Positions 1-8,295 of a DNA stretch of 64,000 bases are shown here, in pieces; positions within the stretch are counted from its first letter, which is position 1, and each line of letters starts with the position of its first letter. This stretch comes from Wolbachia endosymbiont (group A) of Rhinocyllus conicus (GTDB lineage: Bacteria; Pseudomonadota; Alphaproteobacteria; Rickettsiales; Anaplasmataceae): positions 434,001 through 498,000 of the forward strand of contig NZ_OX366349.1 in NCBI RefSeq assembly GCF_947250775.1. The letters run 5' to 3'. The translations under genes were made by a program, and so were the position numbers. The notes beneath the pieces were generated by a model that did no database searches, was not told the origin of the DNA, and was given only the letters and a program-made list of their open reading frames with translations.

Positions 1-1
1 A

Positions 2-73
2 GACAGAGATACTGAGTGCAATACCACAGAATTCAGGAGAAGAATTGATGATGCAGGTAGCGAAAAGTCGTAG
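2..73 (+). CDS. 3' end of an upstream phage gene (partial)
   Basis: An open frame enters from the left edge and stops with TAG at 71-73; the visible tail ends in ...DDAGSEKS. It sits 74 bases before the head decoration gene. In phage WO the gene at this place is usually the minor capsid protein C / S49-type head maturation protease, so this is probably its C-terminus. That identity is inferred from position only; 23 residues are too few to assign a family. Confidence 0.4.
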   Translation, partial: DRDTECNTTEFRRRIDDAGSEKS

Positions 74-147
74 GAGTTAAAGTATTTTTATAACCGCCGT
101 ATATAGCATTGATAAAAGCGGCGGTAAGCAGTTAAGGAGAGAAATTT

Positions 148-516
148 ATGAGTTGTATAAGCGAACAAAATAATCTGGGTGACTTATTAAAGTATGAGAC
201 ATCAAGTCTATATTCAAGAGATCAGATAACAGTAGCAAAAGGGCAGAACCTAAAGCTTGGTACAGTAGTGGCTCTCGATAAAGATAGCATGGTTAAGATA
301 ATAAATCCAACTGCCACAGATGGTACACAAACAGCGATAGGTGCAGTAGTAAGTGATGTAAATGCGACAGAAAATGCTAAAGCAGTAATTATTACTCGTG
401 GTGCAATACTAGCAGATCATGCAATTGTGTGGCCAGCAAATATCACTGAAGAGCAGAAAGCTGCAGCAATAAAGCAACTTGAAGGACGAGGGATCATCAT
501 CCGCAAGGGAGCTTAA
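148..516 (+). CDS. Phage WO head decoration protein D
   Basis: This 122-residue protein resembles lambda gpD-type head decoration proteins, which bind the capsid surface and stabilise it after DNA packaging. The fold signature visible is the core 'GQNLKLGTVVAL' followed by a small beta-rich body with 'AIGAVVSDVNA' and 'VIITRGAILA', and a C-terminal segment that ends 'GRGIIIRKGA'. The length fits the family. A good ribosome binding site (AAGGAG) lies about 8 bases before the ATG. It is followed after 37 bases by the capsid gene, as in lambda-like heads. It looks intact, unlike its partner capsid gene. Confidence 0.85.
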   Translation: MSCISEQNNLGDLLKYETSSLYSRDQITVAKGQNLKLGTVVALDKDSMVKIINPTATDGTQTAIGAVVSDVNATENAKAVIITRGAILADHAIVWPANITEEQKAAAIKQLEGRGIIIRKGA

Positions 517-1265
517 AAAAACTATTAAAAACACAAAAGGGGGAAAGTAAAAAATGCAAAATCCATTTACAAATACAGCATTTAGCATGACGGCACTAAC
601 AAATGCGATGAATATATTGCCGATAAATTATGGACGAGTTGAAAATCTAAATTTGTTTCCAAGTAGGTCAGTAAGATTTAGACATATTACCATAGAAGAA
701 CACAACGGAGTATTAAGTTTATTACCAACGCAAGTACCAGGGGCGCCAGCAACAGTAGGAAAAAGAGGAAAAAGAAAGGTAAGAACATTTACGATTCCAC
801 ATATTCCGCATGATGATGTAGTGTTACCAGAGGAAGTACAGGGAATAAGGGCATTTGGATCAGAAAGTGAACTGAAAGCGCTGGCAGATGTAATAACTGA
901 CCATTTACAGCTAATGAGAAACAAACACGCAATAACATTAGAGCATTTACGAATGGGAGCGCTGAAAGGAATAATTTTAGATGCTGACGGGTCAGAATTA
1001 TTAAATCTGTACAACGAATTTGAAATTACACCAAAAGTAGTAAATTTTGCCCTTGGAACAGCAACAACAGATGTAAAGCGTAAGTGTCTGGAAGTACTCC
1101 GGCATATAGAAGATAATCTAAGTGGTGAATATATGACCGGAATTCATGCCTTGGTAAGCCCTGAGTTTTTTGATGCATTAACTTCGCATAGTAAAGTGAA
1201 AGAAGCATATGAAAGATGGCAAGAAGGAGCAGCGCTAAGGAACGATATGATACCAATTCCCACTA

Positions 1266-2335
1266 TACAAAGAACAGATAGAAGATAATGGAAAAAAAGC
1301 TATACTAAAGTAAGTGAAATAGCGAGGTTTAAATGGCATTAAGGTCAAAACTATTAGACGAAAAAGTTGTAAATTTGGCGAAAGAAATGTTAAAAAAGGT
1401 CAGAAATAATGCATATGTTTCAAAAAAGTTACAAGCGGTAATAGCAGGAAAAGAAAGTAGTATAAGCGCTGTAGCAAGAATATGTAAAATTTCAAGGACT
1501 GCTTTGACTGAATGGATAAAGCATCTAAAATTTGGTAGAGTAGAAAAACTATTTGCCCCGTCTCAGCGGCGAAGAAAAAGCAAATTAAACAAAAATCAAC
1601 GTAAGCAAATTGAAATATGGGTAGAAAAAAATCCAAATATTACTATTAAGGAAGTGCGAATAAAAATCTCAGAGGAATTTGACCTAAACATCGGTAAATC
1701 AACAGTGCACCGTGAGATACAAAGGATGAAATTTTCTTACATAACACCAAGGCCAATGCACCATAAACAAGATAAAAACAAGCAAGAAGAGTTTAAAAAA
1801 TACTTCAATAAAATAGTCAATTCCCACCCTGAAAAGGAGGTATTTTTTTGATGAATCACGATTTGGAACTCATTCAAAAATCGGACACGGATGGTTCAAA
1901 AAAGGGATCAGAACGCAGGTTAAAATAAAAATCGGTAGACAAAATTTCTATATCTACAGTGCGGTAAATCCAAGAAGTGGTAAGGAAATTAGCCTACTTG
2001 CTCCATATGTAAACACTGATTGTATGAATATATTTCTGGAGCAGATGTCGAAAGATTTAGGCACGAAAGAAGCCTTTCTTGTAATGGATTGTGCAAGTTG
2101 GCATAGATCAAAAAGTTTGAAATTTCAGGAAAACATTACCATTATATACTTGCCTCCTTATTCACCTGAACTGAATCCTGTTGAGAGGTTGTGGCAATAT
2201 ATCAAACACAATACTTTACGCAACAGAGTCTACGATACCATAGGCTTACTTGAAGATGTTGTGTGTAATTTTATTGTCAGTATTTCCAGCACTACTATTA
2301 AACGAGTTTGTAATGTTTCTTATTTGTTCGATTAG
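1266..2335 (+). mobile_element. IS630-family insertion sequence in the capsid gene
   Basis: The element is about 1,070 bp and is flanked by TA dinucleotides (1264-1267 region and 2336-2337), the target duplicated by IS630/Tc1-mariner elements. The two ends are imperfect inverted repeats: left GAACAGATAGAAGATAAT against the reverse complement of the right end GAACAAATAAGAAACATT. The exact left edge is ambiguous by two bases because TATA occurs there; the choice 1268 restores the capsid frame. It carries a transposase in two reading frames. Confidence 0.85.
1333..2335 (+). CDS. IS630 transposase, two overlapping frames (orfA/orfB)
   Basis: Frame A (1333-1851, 172 residues) holds two helix-turn-helix regions ('SISAVARICKISRTALTEW' and 'IKEVRIKISEEF..NIGKSTVHRE') for DNA end binding. 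The catalytic part continues in another frame from about 1850 to 2335. It shows the DDE residues: Asp in 'FDESRFG', Asp in 'LVMDCASWH', and Glu in 'SPELNPVERLWQYIK'. The switch falls at a run of seven T (1844-1850) directly before the frame A stop, a position where IS630 elements often use frameshifting or transcriptional slippage. It may therefore be functional rather than decayed. Losing one T, or a +1 shift, would fuse the frames. Confidence 0.75.
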
Positions 2336-2661
2336 TAATGGAATTTGGTATGAGGTCAGGATTTACGTTCTGCGGAATCACATTTGAGGAATATAGAGGG
2401 CAAGCAACTGATCCTGAAGGAGCCGTGAGAAGATTTATTGACAAAGATACAGGGCACTGTTTTCCACTAGGAACAGCGAGCACATTTACAACATATTTTG
2501 CACCAGCAGACTTTAATGAGACAGTAAATACTCTTGGACAGCCACTCTATGCAAAACAAGAACCAAGGAGGTTTGATAGAGGAACTGATTTACATACGCA
2601 GTCAAATCCTCTGCCAATGTGCCATAGACCTGGCGTATTAGTAAAAGTCGCTATAGCATAA

Positions 2662-2716
2662 CATACTGGTAGAGTAATTACAAGTTGGTGAGGCACAGAA
2701 CGACTCTACCGGTATG
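2662..2716 (+). terminator. Long hairpin after the capsid gene
   Basis: CATACTGGTAGAGT at 2662-2675 pairs with ACTCTACCGGTATG at 2703-2716 (14-bp stem, one G-U type pair) around a 27-base loop. It starts on the last bases of the capsid gene stop region. There is no clear T-run after it, so it may be a partial terminator or an mRNA-stabilising stem between head and connector genes. Confidence 0.45.
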
Positions 2717-2757
2717 CGCTTTCTTAGCATGTAAAGGTTAGTATATCAAAAAGAAAT

Positions 2758-3075
2758 ATGCAAGAGAATATTAAGCGATTATTGGAGGATTGTTTTAAGC
2801 ATCTAGGAGTGGAAGCCATATATTGTAATCGAAATAAGGAGGGTATTCGTAGAATAAAAGTGCTAATAAAACGTCCTGAGACTACGTACTCTCTAGGTGC
2901 AGATGGAGCATTAACTCAGCAAATTGCTTCTGTAGAAATACGTGATCAGGACGTTACTTCCTTTAGCATAGGCGATTATATCAAGATTGAAAAAAGGTTC
3001 TACAAGATTTTTGAACCACCGTTAAAAGATTCTTCGAGTGAAATATGGAAAATTGAAGCAATAGAAAGTGTTTGA
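2758..3075 (+). CDS. Phage WO head-tail attachment protein (gpFII-like)
   Basis: This small 105-residue protein lies between the capsid gene and minor tail protein Z, the place of the lambda gpFII-type connector that joins the filled head to the tail. Its N-terminal half is a short helix plus 'IYCNRNKEGIRRIKVLIKRP'; the C-terminal half ('SIGDYIKIEKRFYKIFEPP...WKIEAIESV') matches the beta-barrel pattern of this family, a ring-forming fold. Its end overlaps the next gene by 8 bases, which suggests translational coupling. Assignment rests on order and overall pattern, not on a diagnostic motif. Confidence 0.6.
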   Translation: MQENIKRLLEDCFKHLGVEAIYCNRNKEGIRRIKVLIKRPETTYSLGADGALTQQIASVEIRDQDVTSFSIGDYIKIEKRFYKIFEPPLKDSSSEIWKIEAIESV

Positions 3076-3580
3076 TATTAAAATTAGTAACAATATTAAT
3101 GAAATAATCTCCACTATTGAAAGAAAAGAGCAGAAAATAAAACTGGCAGCTATAAAAGCGTTAAACAAAACGGCACTATGGTTAAAAGCGCAAGCAGCTA
3201 AGGAAATCAGTGAGGAAAAGCAGATAAAATTAAGTTTGATAAGAAAGAGATTAAGAATTTTTAAGGCGAAAACTAGCAGATTAGACGTGTTGATTAGAGC
3301 AAATCTCTATGGCATTAGAGCATCGACAATTGGCAAGATACAAAAAACAAGAAGAGGATCGAAAGTAGGAAAGCATGAGTTTATAGGAGGATTTGCAGCA
3401 GTTATGCCAAAAGGAAATAGCGGTATGTTTAAACGTGAAGGAAGAGCAGCATTGCCAATAAAGGAAGTTAAATTGCCATTGGAACCAGAAGCATCAAAAG
3501 TAATGAGAGATCTTGTTAATTATGAGGTTGAGAAAGTGTTTACAAAATTTTTTGAACGTGAATTGAGCTATAAAGGATGA
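3068..3580 (+). CDS. Prophage minor tail protein Z-like
   Basis: The 170-residue protein starts with GTG at 3068, overlapping the previous gene, and ends 4 bases into the next. It is rich in lysine and arginine. Its start 'IERKEQKIKLAAIKALNKTALWLKAQAAKEI' is typical of the minor tail Z / gpZ family (tail completion, head-proximal end), followed by 'FIGGFAAVMPKGNSGMFKREGRAALPIKEVKLPL' shared by this family in WO and lambdoid phages. It belongs to the tight tail operon 2758-8127 and looks intact. Confidence 0.72.
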   Translation: MFDIKISNNINEIISTIERKEQKIKLAAIKALNKTALWLKAQAAKEISEEKQIKLSLIRKRLRIFKAKTSRLDVLIRANLYGIRASTIGKIQKTRRGSKVGKHEFIGGFAAVMPKGNSGMFKREGRAALPIKEVKLPLEPEASKVMRDLVNYEVEKVFTKFFERELSYKG

Positions 3581-4050
3581 ATTTGAAAGATTTACATGAT
3601 AAAATTTGTACCACGCTGAAGAAAGAAATTTCTGCGATACAAACATGCGAAGTATATCCAGCAATAAGGAAAGAATTAGTAGCACCGGCAGTATTTATAG
3701 AATTATCAAGTCTAGAGCAAGGAAAAGATCCAGGAACAGAAGAATTAGCTCTGAAAGCAAGATTTGAAGCTAGAATAGTAGTTGATAGCACAATCGAAAA
3801 TGCTCCTCTTATTGTCAGAACATTAGCTGCCGAGGTGGCAAAAGTTGTAAACAAAAATACATGGAATATAAAAAATGTTTCACCAGGAGAATTTATCTCT
3901 GCAGAAATTGACGGATTTAGACCCGAATTAGATGCATATTTGGTGTGGATGGTTGATTGGAGTCATCAGCTTCATTTAGGTAAATCGATATGGACAGAAA
4001 ATAAGATTAAGCCACATACGATTATAATAGAAGAAAATGTTAGAGAGTAA
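3577..4050 (+). CDS. Phage WO tail protein of unknown role (tail terminator candidate)
   Basis: The 157-residue product is not recognised from motifs. It lies between minor tail Z and baseplate V, overlapping both by 4 and 14 bases. This is the usual place of a gpU-like tail terminator protein, and the size and mixed alpha/beta pattern ('ARFEARIVVDSTIENAPLIVRTLAAEVAKVV') would fit that role. It is soluble, with no signal peptide or membrane segment. The tail-terminator idea is inference from gene order alone. Confidence 0.5.
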   Translation: MNLKDLHDKICTTLKKEISAIQTCEVYPAIRKELVAPAVFIELSSLEQGKDPGTEELALKARFEARIVVDSTIENAPLIVRTLAAEVAKVVNKNTWNIKNVSPGEFISAEIDGFRPELDAYLVWMVDWSHQLHLGKSIWTENKIKPHTIIIEENVRE

Positions 4051-4501
4051 TTTTGCTATTTCAGAGCTGCAAAGAAAGTTAGCAAACATTGTACGAATAG
4101 GAGTTGTAAAAGAAGTAGATTATGAGAAAGCAAAAGTAAGAGTGAAGATAGGAGAACTTTTAACAGATTTTCTTCCATGGATAACTTCTAGAGCAGGAGA
4201 GGAAAGAAGCTGGCTACCACCAAGCATAAATGAACAGGTAGTAATATTGTCACCATTGGGAGAGTTATCATTAGGAGTAGTACTAGCTGGAATATATCAG
4301 CAAAATTATTCTGCTCCAGAGAATAGTGAAATGATTAACAGTTTAGTATTTCAAGATGGAACAAAGTTATTGTATGACAAAGAGAGCAAGAATCTTGAAA
4401 TTTCTGTAGTGGATAAATTAAATTTCAAAGTAGGAAAATCAGAGATAGAAATGACAAAAAGTGGAATCAAACTGAAAGCAGAAAGGATCGACTTAAATTG
4501 A
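4037..4501 (+). CDS. Phage baseplate assembly protein V (spike)
   Basis: The 154-residue protein matches P2 gpV-type baseplate spikes, which form the trimeric tip that pierces the target envelope. It has an N-terminal OB-like domain ('RIGVVKEVDYEKAKVRVKIGELLTDFLPWI', 'GEQVVILSPLGELSLGVVLAGIY'-type strand pattern) and a short C-terminal beta-helix segment ('SEIEMTKSGIKLKAERIDLN'). The gene overlaps the PAAR gene by 4 bases; the two proteins normally act together, with PAAR capping the V trimer. It looks intact. Confidence 0.8.
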   Translation: MLESNFAISELQRKLANIVRIGVVKEVDYEKAKVRVKIGELLTDFLPWITSRAGEERSWLPPSINEQVVILSPLGELSLGVVLAGIYQQNYSAPENSEMINSLVFQDGTKLLYDKESKNLEISVVDKLNFKVGKSEIEMTKSGIKLKAERIDLN

Positions 4502-4752
4502 ACAAAGGAATAGTGAGGTTAGGAGACTGCTGTGGAGAAGCTATACCACATTTCTGCATTAGCGGCAGTAACAATGTTTTTGTAAATGGTAAGCCAGTTT
4601 GCCGAAAAGGAGATAATTTTACAGAAGGTAGAGTATTAATTGAAGGATCAAAAAAAGTGTTTGCAAATGGCTATAGTATAGGAAGAGTTGGAGATTCAAT
4701 ATCTTGTGGTTCTAAAGTAATAAGTGGTAGTAGTAATGTTTTTTCAGGATAA
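4498..4752 (+). CDS. PAAR-domain spike tip protein
   Basis: This 84-residue protein, probably started by TTG overlapping gpV, has the repeated glycine-rich hairpins of PAAR proteins: 'IVRLGDCCG', 'NNVFVNGKPVCRKGD', 'GSKKVFANGYSIGRVGDSISCGS', 'GSSNVFSG'. PAAR proteins form a cone on the tip of phage tails and type VI secretion spikes. Cys and His residues (CC, HFC, VCR, SCG) are placed to bind a metal ion, as in known PAAR tips. It pairs with the preceding V protein. Confidence 0.85.
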   Translation: MNKGIVRLGDCCGEAIPHFCISGSNNVFVNGKPVCRKGDNFTEGRVLIEGSKKVFANGYSIGRVGDSISCGSKVISGSSNVFSG

Positions 4753-4789
4753 AAATAAACCATCTGCTATACTTACCAAAAGTAAAGTT

Positions 4790-5827
4790 ATGAATATGGA
4801 TATAACTACTAGCCTATTAGGAGACATTAGTAATTTAATAGATAGAGCAAAGAATCATCTTTCTGTTCAATTCAATTCTACTCTAGTATTGTTAAACTGG
4901 GAAATTGGCTCCAGAATTGATCAAGATATTCTAAAGCACAAACGTGCAGATTATGGGAAGCAAATCATCTCCCAACTTGCAAAAGAACTTCAGATTAAAT
5001 ATGGACGTGGTTTTGATAGAGCGTCATTATTTCGTATGGTGCAATTTTCTAAATTCTTTTCTGATCAAGAAATTGTCGCGACACTGTCACAACAATTGAG
5101 TTGGTCACATTTTGTAGAAATTATTGCAATTTCTGATGAGCTGAAGCGTAATTATTATATAGAAATGTGTCGTATTGAAAGGTGGAGTGTTAGAGCACTA
5201 CGTAGTAAAATCGATACTATGTTGTATGAACGTACAGCGCTAGCAAAAAAACCTGAAGAGTTTATAAGAAGGAGTATAAAAAATTTACGTGAAGAAAATA
5301 TGTTAGCAACAGAATTCATTTTTCATGACCCATACTTCCTTAGCTTCATGGAATTGCCATCAAGTTATAGTGAGACTGATCTAGAAAATACAATCTTGGA
5401 TGAATTGACAAAATTTTTACAAGAGTTTGGGAGTGATTTTTGTTTTGTAACACGTCAAAAAAGGATGAGTACTAAAACAACTGACAGGTATTTGGACCTG
5501 CTATTTTTTCACAGAGGATTAAAACGTCTTATAGCAATAGAACTAAAAATAGGTCGCTTTGAACCAGCTTATAAAGGACAGATGGAATGGTATTTAAATT
5601 GGTTAGATAAAAATGAACGAAAAGCAGGTGAAGAAAAACCGTTAGGGATTATTTTATGTGCTGATAAGGATCAAGAGGATATAGAATATCTTGAACTCGA
5701 AGGCTCTAATATTCATGTTGCACAGTATTTAACACAGCTTCCTTCTAAAGAAATTCTTGAAAAGAAGTTGAGAAAGGCTATTTCTATAGCACGTGAAAAA
5801 CATGCAAGTATTAAGTCAGAGCCATGA
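4790..5827 (+). CDS. DUF1016 / YhcG-type PDDEXK nuclease
   Basis: The ATG at 4790 gives a protein of about 345 residues. The N-terminal domain ('LVLLNWEIGSRIDQDIL', 'YGKQIISQLAKELQIKYGRGFDRASLFRMVQF', 'LSWSHFVEII') is the YhcG N-terminal DUF1016 region. The C-terminal part holds a PD-(D/E)XK nuclease core: 'DRYLDLLFFHRGLKRLIAIELKIGRF', with Asp and the E-x-K triad. Such proteins are associated with mobile elements and DNA processing or defence. It sits inside the tail operon between PAAR and baseplate W, where WO phages usually have no gene, and its 3' end overlaps the region before W. It looks like inserted cargo and appears intact. Confidence 0.8.
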   Translation: MNMDITTSLLGDISNLIDRAKNHLSVQFNSTLVLLNWEIGSRIDQDILKHKRADYGKQIISQLAKELQIKYGRGFDRASLFRMVQFSKFFSDQEIVATLSQQLSWSHFVEIIAISDELKRNYYIEMCRIERWSVRALRSKIDTMLYERTALAKKPEEFIRRSIKNLREENMLATEFIFHDPYFLSFMELPSSYSETDLENTILDELTKFLQEFGSDFCFVTRQKRMSTKTTDRYLDLLFFHRGLKRLIAIELKIGRFEPAYKGQMEWYLNWLDKNERKAGEEKPLGIILCADKDQEDIEYLELEGSNIHVAQYLTQLPSKEILEKKLRKAISIAREKHASIKSEP

Positions 5828-5834
5828 AAAATAT

Positions 5835-6170
5835 ATGAGAGGAATGGATGCTAAAACAGGAAAAGCGTTAGAAGGAATAGAGCACTTAAAGCAATCGATA
5901 ATTGATATACTGACCACTCCAGTAAACAGTAGAATAATGAGGAGAGATTATGGCTCAAGATTATTTGAATTGGTGGATAAGCCAATAAATAGAGATTTAA
6001 CTTTGGAAATCTATGCAGCAACAGCAGAAGCACTGGGGAAATTTGAGAAGAGATTTAAGTTAGAAAAAGTAAAGATTGCTGAAGCTAAAGAAGGAAAAAT
6101 GACTCTTGTACTTGAAGGTATGTATCTTTCAGAAGGCAAATTCATAGGTATTAGTGGAGTAGTTGTTTAG
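5835..6170 (+). CDS. Phage baseplate assembly protein W (gp25-like)
   Basis: The product of about 111 residues belongs to the gpW/gp25 baseplate family, the wedge component that seeds tail sheath assembly. Motifs seen are 'HLKQSIIDILTTPVNSRIMRRDYGS' and 'FEKRFKLEKVKI', the typical core with Arg-rich segment and Tyr-Gly-Ser. ATG at 5835 or 5844 is the likely start; the frame is open further back to 5793, but those bases belong to the end of the nuclease gene. The next gene starts 2 bases after the stop. Intact. Confidence 0.85.
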   Translation: MRGMDAKTGKALEGIEHLKQSIIDILTTPVNSRIMRRDYGSRLFELVDKPINRDLTLEIYAATAEALGKFEKRFKLEKVKIAEAKEGKMTLVLEGMYLSEGKFIGISGVVV

Positions 6171-6172
6171 AA

Positions 6173-6973
6173 ATGCAGACATCTAATATTATTGAAAAAC
6201 TAAGCTATGAGGAAATCTTTTCCAGAATGAAGGAGGAGTTAGTGTGTAGAGATGAAACCTTTTCAGCGTTAGTAGAAAGTGACCCAGCGATGAAGGTATT
6301 AGAAGTAGCAGCATGGAGGGAATTGTTACTAAGACAAAGAATAAATGAATCAGTAAAGAGCAATTTACTAAAATTTGCGACAGGAGAAGATCTTGATAAT
6401 TTAGCTGAGTTTTATGGAGTAGAGAGAGAAAAAGAAGAAGAGGACGAACGATTTAGAAAAAGAATTAAAGCAAAGATAGCAGGTTGGTCAACAGGAGGAA
6501 GTAAGGAATATTATAAATATCATGCACTGTCAGCAGATAGTAGAGTAAAAGATGCACTAGTAGAATCACCTATACCAGGGAAAGTACAAATTTCAATCTT
6601 ATCAACAGAATTATCCATAACTGGCATAGTGTTAGAAGAGCTACTTGAAATTGTAAGAAAGCAAGTTAATAGAGATGATATAAGGGTTTTAACAGATACA
6701 GTAACAGTAATTGGTTGCAATATTACGGAAATAGATATTGACAGCAGAATGAGCATAAGTTCTGTAATATCAAAGGAGGAAATTAAGGAACAGTTCATCA
6801 AGAAGTTTGAAGCAAGTAGAAGGCTGGGATGGAATGTTACAAGATCATGGATAATAGCGAATTTATTTGTAGATGGTGTAGAAAACGTAGAATTAATCGA
6901 GCCAAAAGAGGATGTTGTGGTTCTGGGAAATGAATGTGCAAATTTGAGAAATTTAAAGATTGAGTTGAATTAA
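6173..6973 (+). CDS. Phage baseplate protein J
   Basis: The 266-residue protein matches P2 gpJ, a wedge subunit at the outer edge of the baseplate. It shows the usual N-terminal helix region ('AWRELLLRQRINESVKSNLLKFATGEDLDNLAEFYGVER'), then 'FRKRIKAKIAGWSTGGSKEYYKYHALSADSRVKDA', and the C-terminal 'VEYVELIEP'-type end (here 'VENVELIEPKEDVVVLGNECANL'). The 'GSKEYYKYHA' stretch is the signature of this family. It is coupled to gene I by an ATG overlapping its stop codon. Intact. Confidence 0.88.
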   Translation: MQTSNIIEKLSYEEIFSRMKEELVCRDETFSALVESDPAMKVLEVAAWRELLLRQRINESVKSNLLKFATGEDLDNLAEFYGVEREKEEEDERFRKRIKAKIAGWSTGGSKEYYKYHALSADSRVKDALVESPIPGKVQISILSTELSITGIVLEELLEIVRKQVNRDDIRVLTDTVTVIGCNITEIDIDSRMSISSVISKEEIKEQFIKKFEASRRLGWNVTRSWIIANLFVDGVENVELIEPKEDVVVLGNECANLRNLKIELN

Positions 6974-8127
6974 TGTTACTGCCACCAAATGCAACAAGGC
7001 AGGAAAGAGCGCTAGTAGATGCGATAGATTATAAAGTAGATCCAAACTGTATCAGAGGATTTAAGTTTAGTCTTAAAGAAGAAACATTGCCGTGGATAAT
7101 AGAAGAATATGGTTTAGAAGAGATACTGCGTTGGGTAAAAGATAGAAGAAAAGCCGTAGTAGAAGGAGTAAAATTTCAAAGACTGAGAGGAACTCCAGCA
7201 TCACTAAAAATAGCACTAAAATGGGCAAATATAGAAGATATTACAATTATTGAGGAGCCACCTGGCAAGCACTTTTTTGAATTACAGATAGGAATAAAAG
7301 ATGTTCCAAATGACTTTTTTGTGGATGCAGTAGTAGAACTTGCAAAACTATCGTTACCAGCAAGATCGCGGCTAATGAGGATTTTCAATGATCACTATAA
7401 CGTTGATAGGTTTATTTTAGATGAAAGTTTATTCGGCAGCTTATTGTCAGACTATTCAGGTAGAAAAGTTGAAAAAGATGGACCAGTGTTGTCATTTGGT
7501 AGAAAGAACGCATTTGAGCTAAAAATCTTAAATCCAAGTTTTAAGTTTAGTACTTTTCGTGTTCATTATGAGCAAGCATTTAGTAATGATGTATATCGGT
7601 TAGATGTGGCAGTACTTGGAGAAACAGAGCCTCACATAAAGGATTACCAAGGCATTTATGAAAGAAGTCATCAGTGGTATAACTTAAAAGCCCTGTATCC
7701 TCTAACTCAAAGCTTATTACCATCGATTAAATTTGCTAAAGCGCAGATAGTATTATCGGACAGTTGGAACTTAGGAGAAACAAATGCGTGCTTTCCGGTT
7801 GGTAGCATAGAAGAAGAAGGAAATAAATTTGTATTGGGAAACGATAAACTTTCATGGCAACGTTGGAATTTAAAACACAAACCAATTTTAGAAAGGTTTA
7901 GCGTTACTCACCACTACAAAGTAGAAAATTATACTGATCAGAAGATTACAAACTATGTTTTAGCAGAACACAATGTTTACTATAAAAACGATTTAGAGCA
8001 AAAAGACTCAATACATGAATTAGAAAAGCATATTTTGGTATTTTACCCGGGAGTACTGAAATGGCACGAACATCGACATTTGCACAGAAGTTGGAAAAAT
8101 AGTCAAGTAATATCTATAATAAGTTAA
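6973..8127 (+). CDS. Phage tail protein I
   Basis: The 384-residue protein starts with 'LLPPNATRQERALVDAIDY' and contains 'WVKDRRKAVVEGVKFQRLRGTPASLKIAL', the signature of P2 gpI-like proteins that link baseplate J to the tail fibre. P2 gpI is about 180 residues; the extra C-terminal 200 residues here resemble the longer WO form. Near the end, another frame starting at 8060 reads a 13-residue ORF (MARTSTFAQKLEK), possibly a vestige of the next tail gene. The tail operon ends here, and no tail fibre, sheath or tube gene follows in the window. Confidence 0.82.
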   Translation: MLLPPNATRQERALVDAIDYKVDPNCIRGFKFSLKEETLPWIIEEYGLEEILRWVKDRRKAVVEGVKFQRLRGTPASLKIALKWANIEDITIIEEPPGKHFFELQIGIKDVPNDFFVDAVVELAKLSLPARSRLMRIFNDHYNVDRFILDESLFGSLLSDYSGRKVEKDGPVLSFGRKNAFELKILNPSFKFSTFRVHYEQAFSNDVYRLDVAVLGETEPHIKDYQGIYERSHQWYNLKALYPLTQSLLPSIKFAKAQIVLSDSWNLGETNACFPVGSIEEEGNKFVLGNDKLSWQRWNLKHKPILERFSVTHHYKVENYTDQKITNYVLAEHNVYYKNDLEQKDSIHELEKHILVFYPGVLKWHEHRHLHRSWKNSQVISIIS

Positions 8128-8295
8128 GTACTTATATTTAGATCCTCATATATTATATTAATAATAGGTTAAAATATATGAAATAAAAAGAAAAGGACTT
8201 GCTTTCTCATGCTAAAAAGGACATGACTTGAATAGCAGCAGGTAAATATAAGAAATTTATCTGGTGCTAGAAAAGCTAATTTTGTGAGGTATGAA

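Larger units (their letters stand above)
554..2661 (+). pseudogene. Major capsid protein E, split by an IS630 insertion
   Basis: Residues 1-237 (554-1267) and the C-terminal piece (2338-2661, ending ...GVLVKVAIA) are the two halves of a lambda gpE-like major capsid protein of phage WO. The N-terminal half shows the usual start (PFTNTAFSMTALTNAMN) and 'HIPHDDVVLPEEVQG'; the C-terminal half shows 'GITFEEYRGQATD'. A roughly 1.07-kb IS630 element separates them. Removing the element together with one TA gives a junction that reads in frame from ACT-ATA into ATG-GAA at 2338, so the break appears to be due only to the insertion. No intact capsid subunit can be made from this locus, although an internally restarted 3' fragment could be translated. 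Confidence 0.88.

Noticed and set aside
8060..8104. MARTSTFAQKLEK ORF overlapping the end of tail gene I
   Set aside because: Only 13 codons; may be a vestige of the next tail gene but cannot be supported as a gene.
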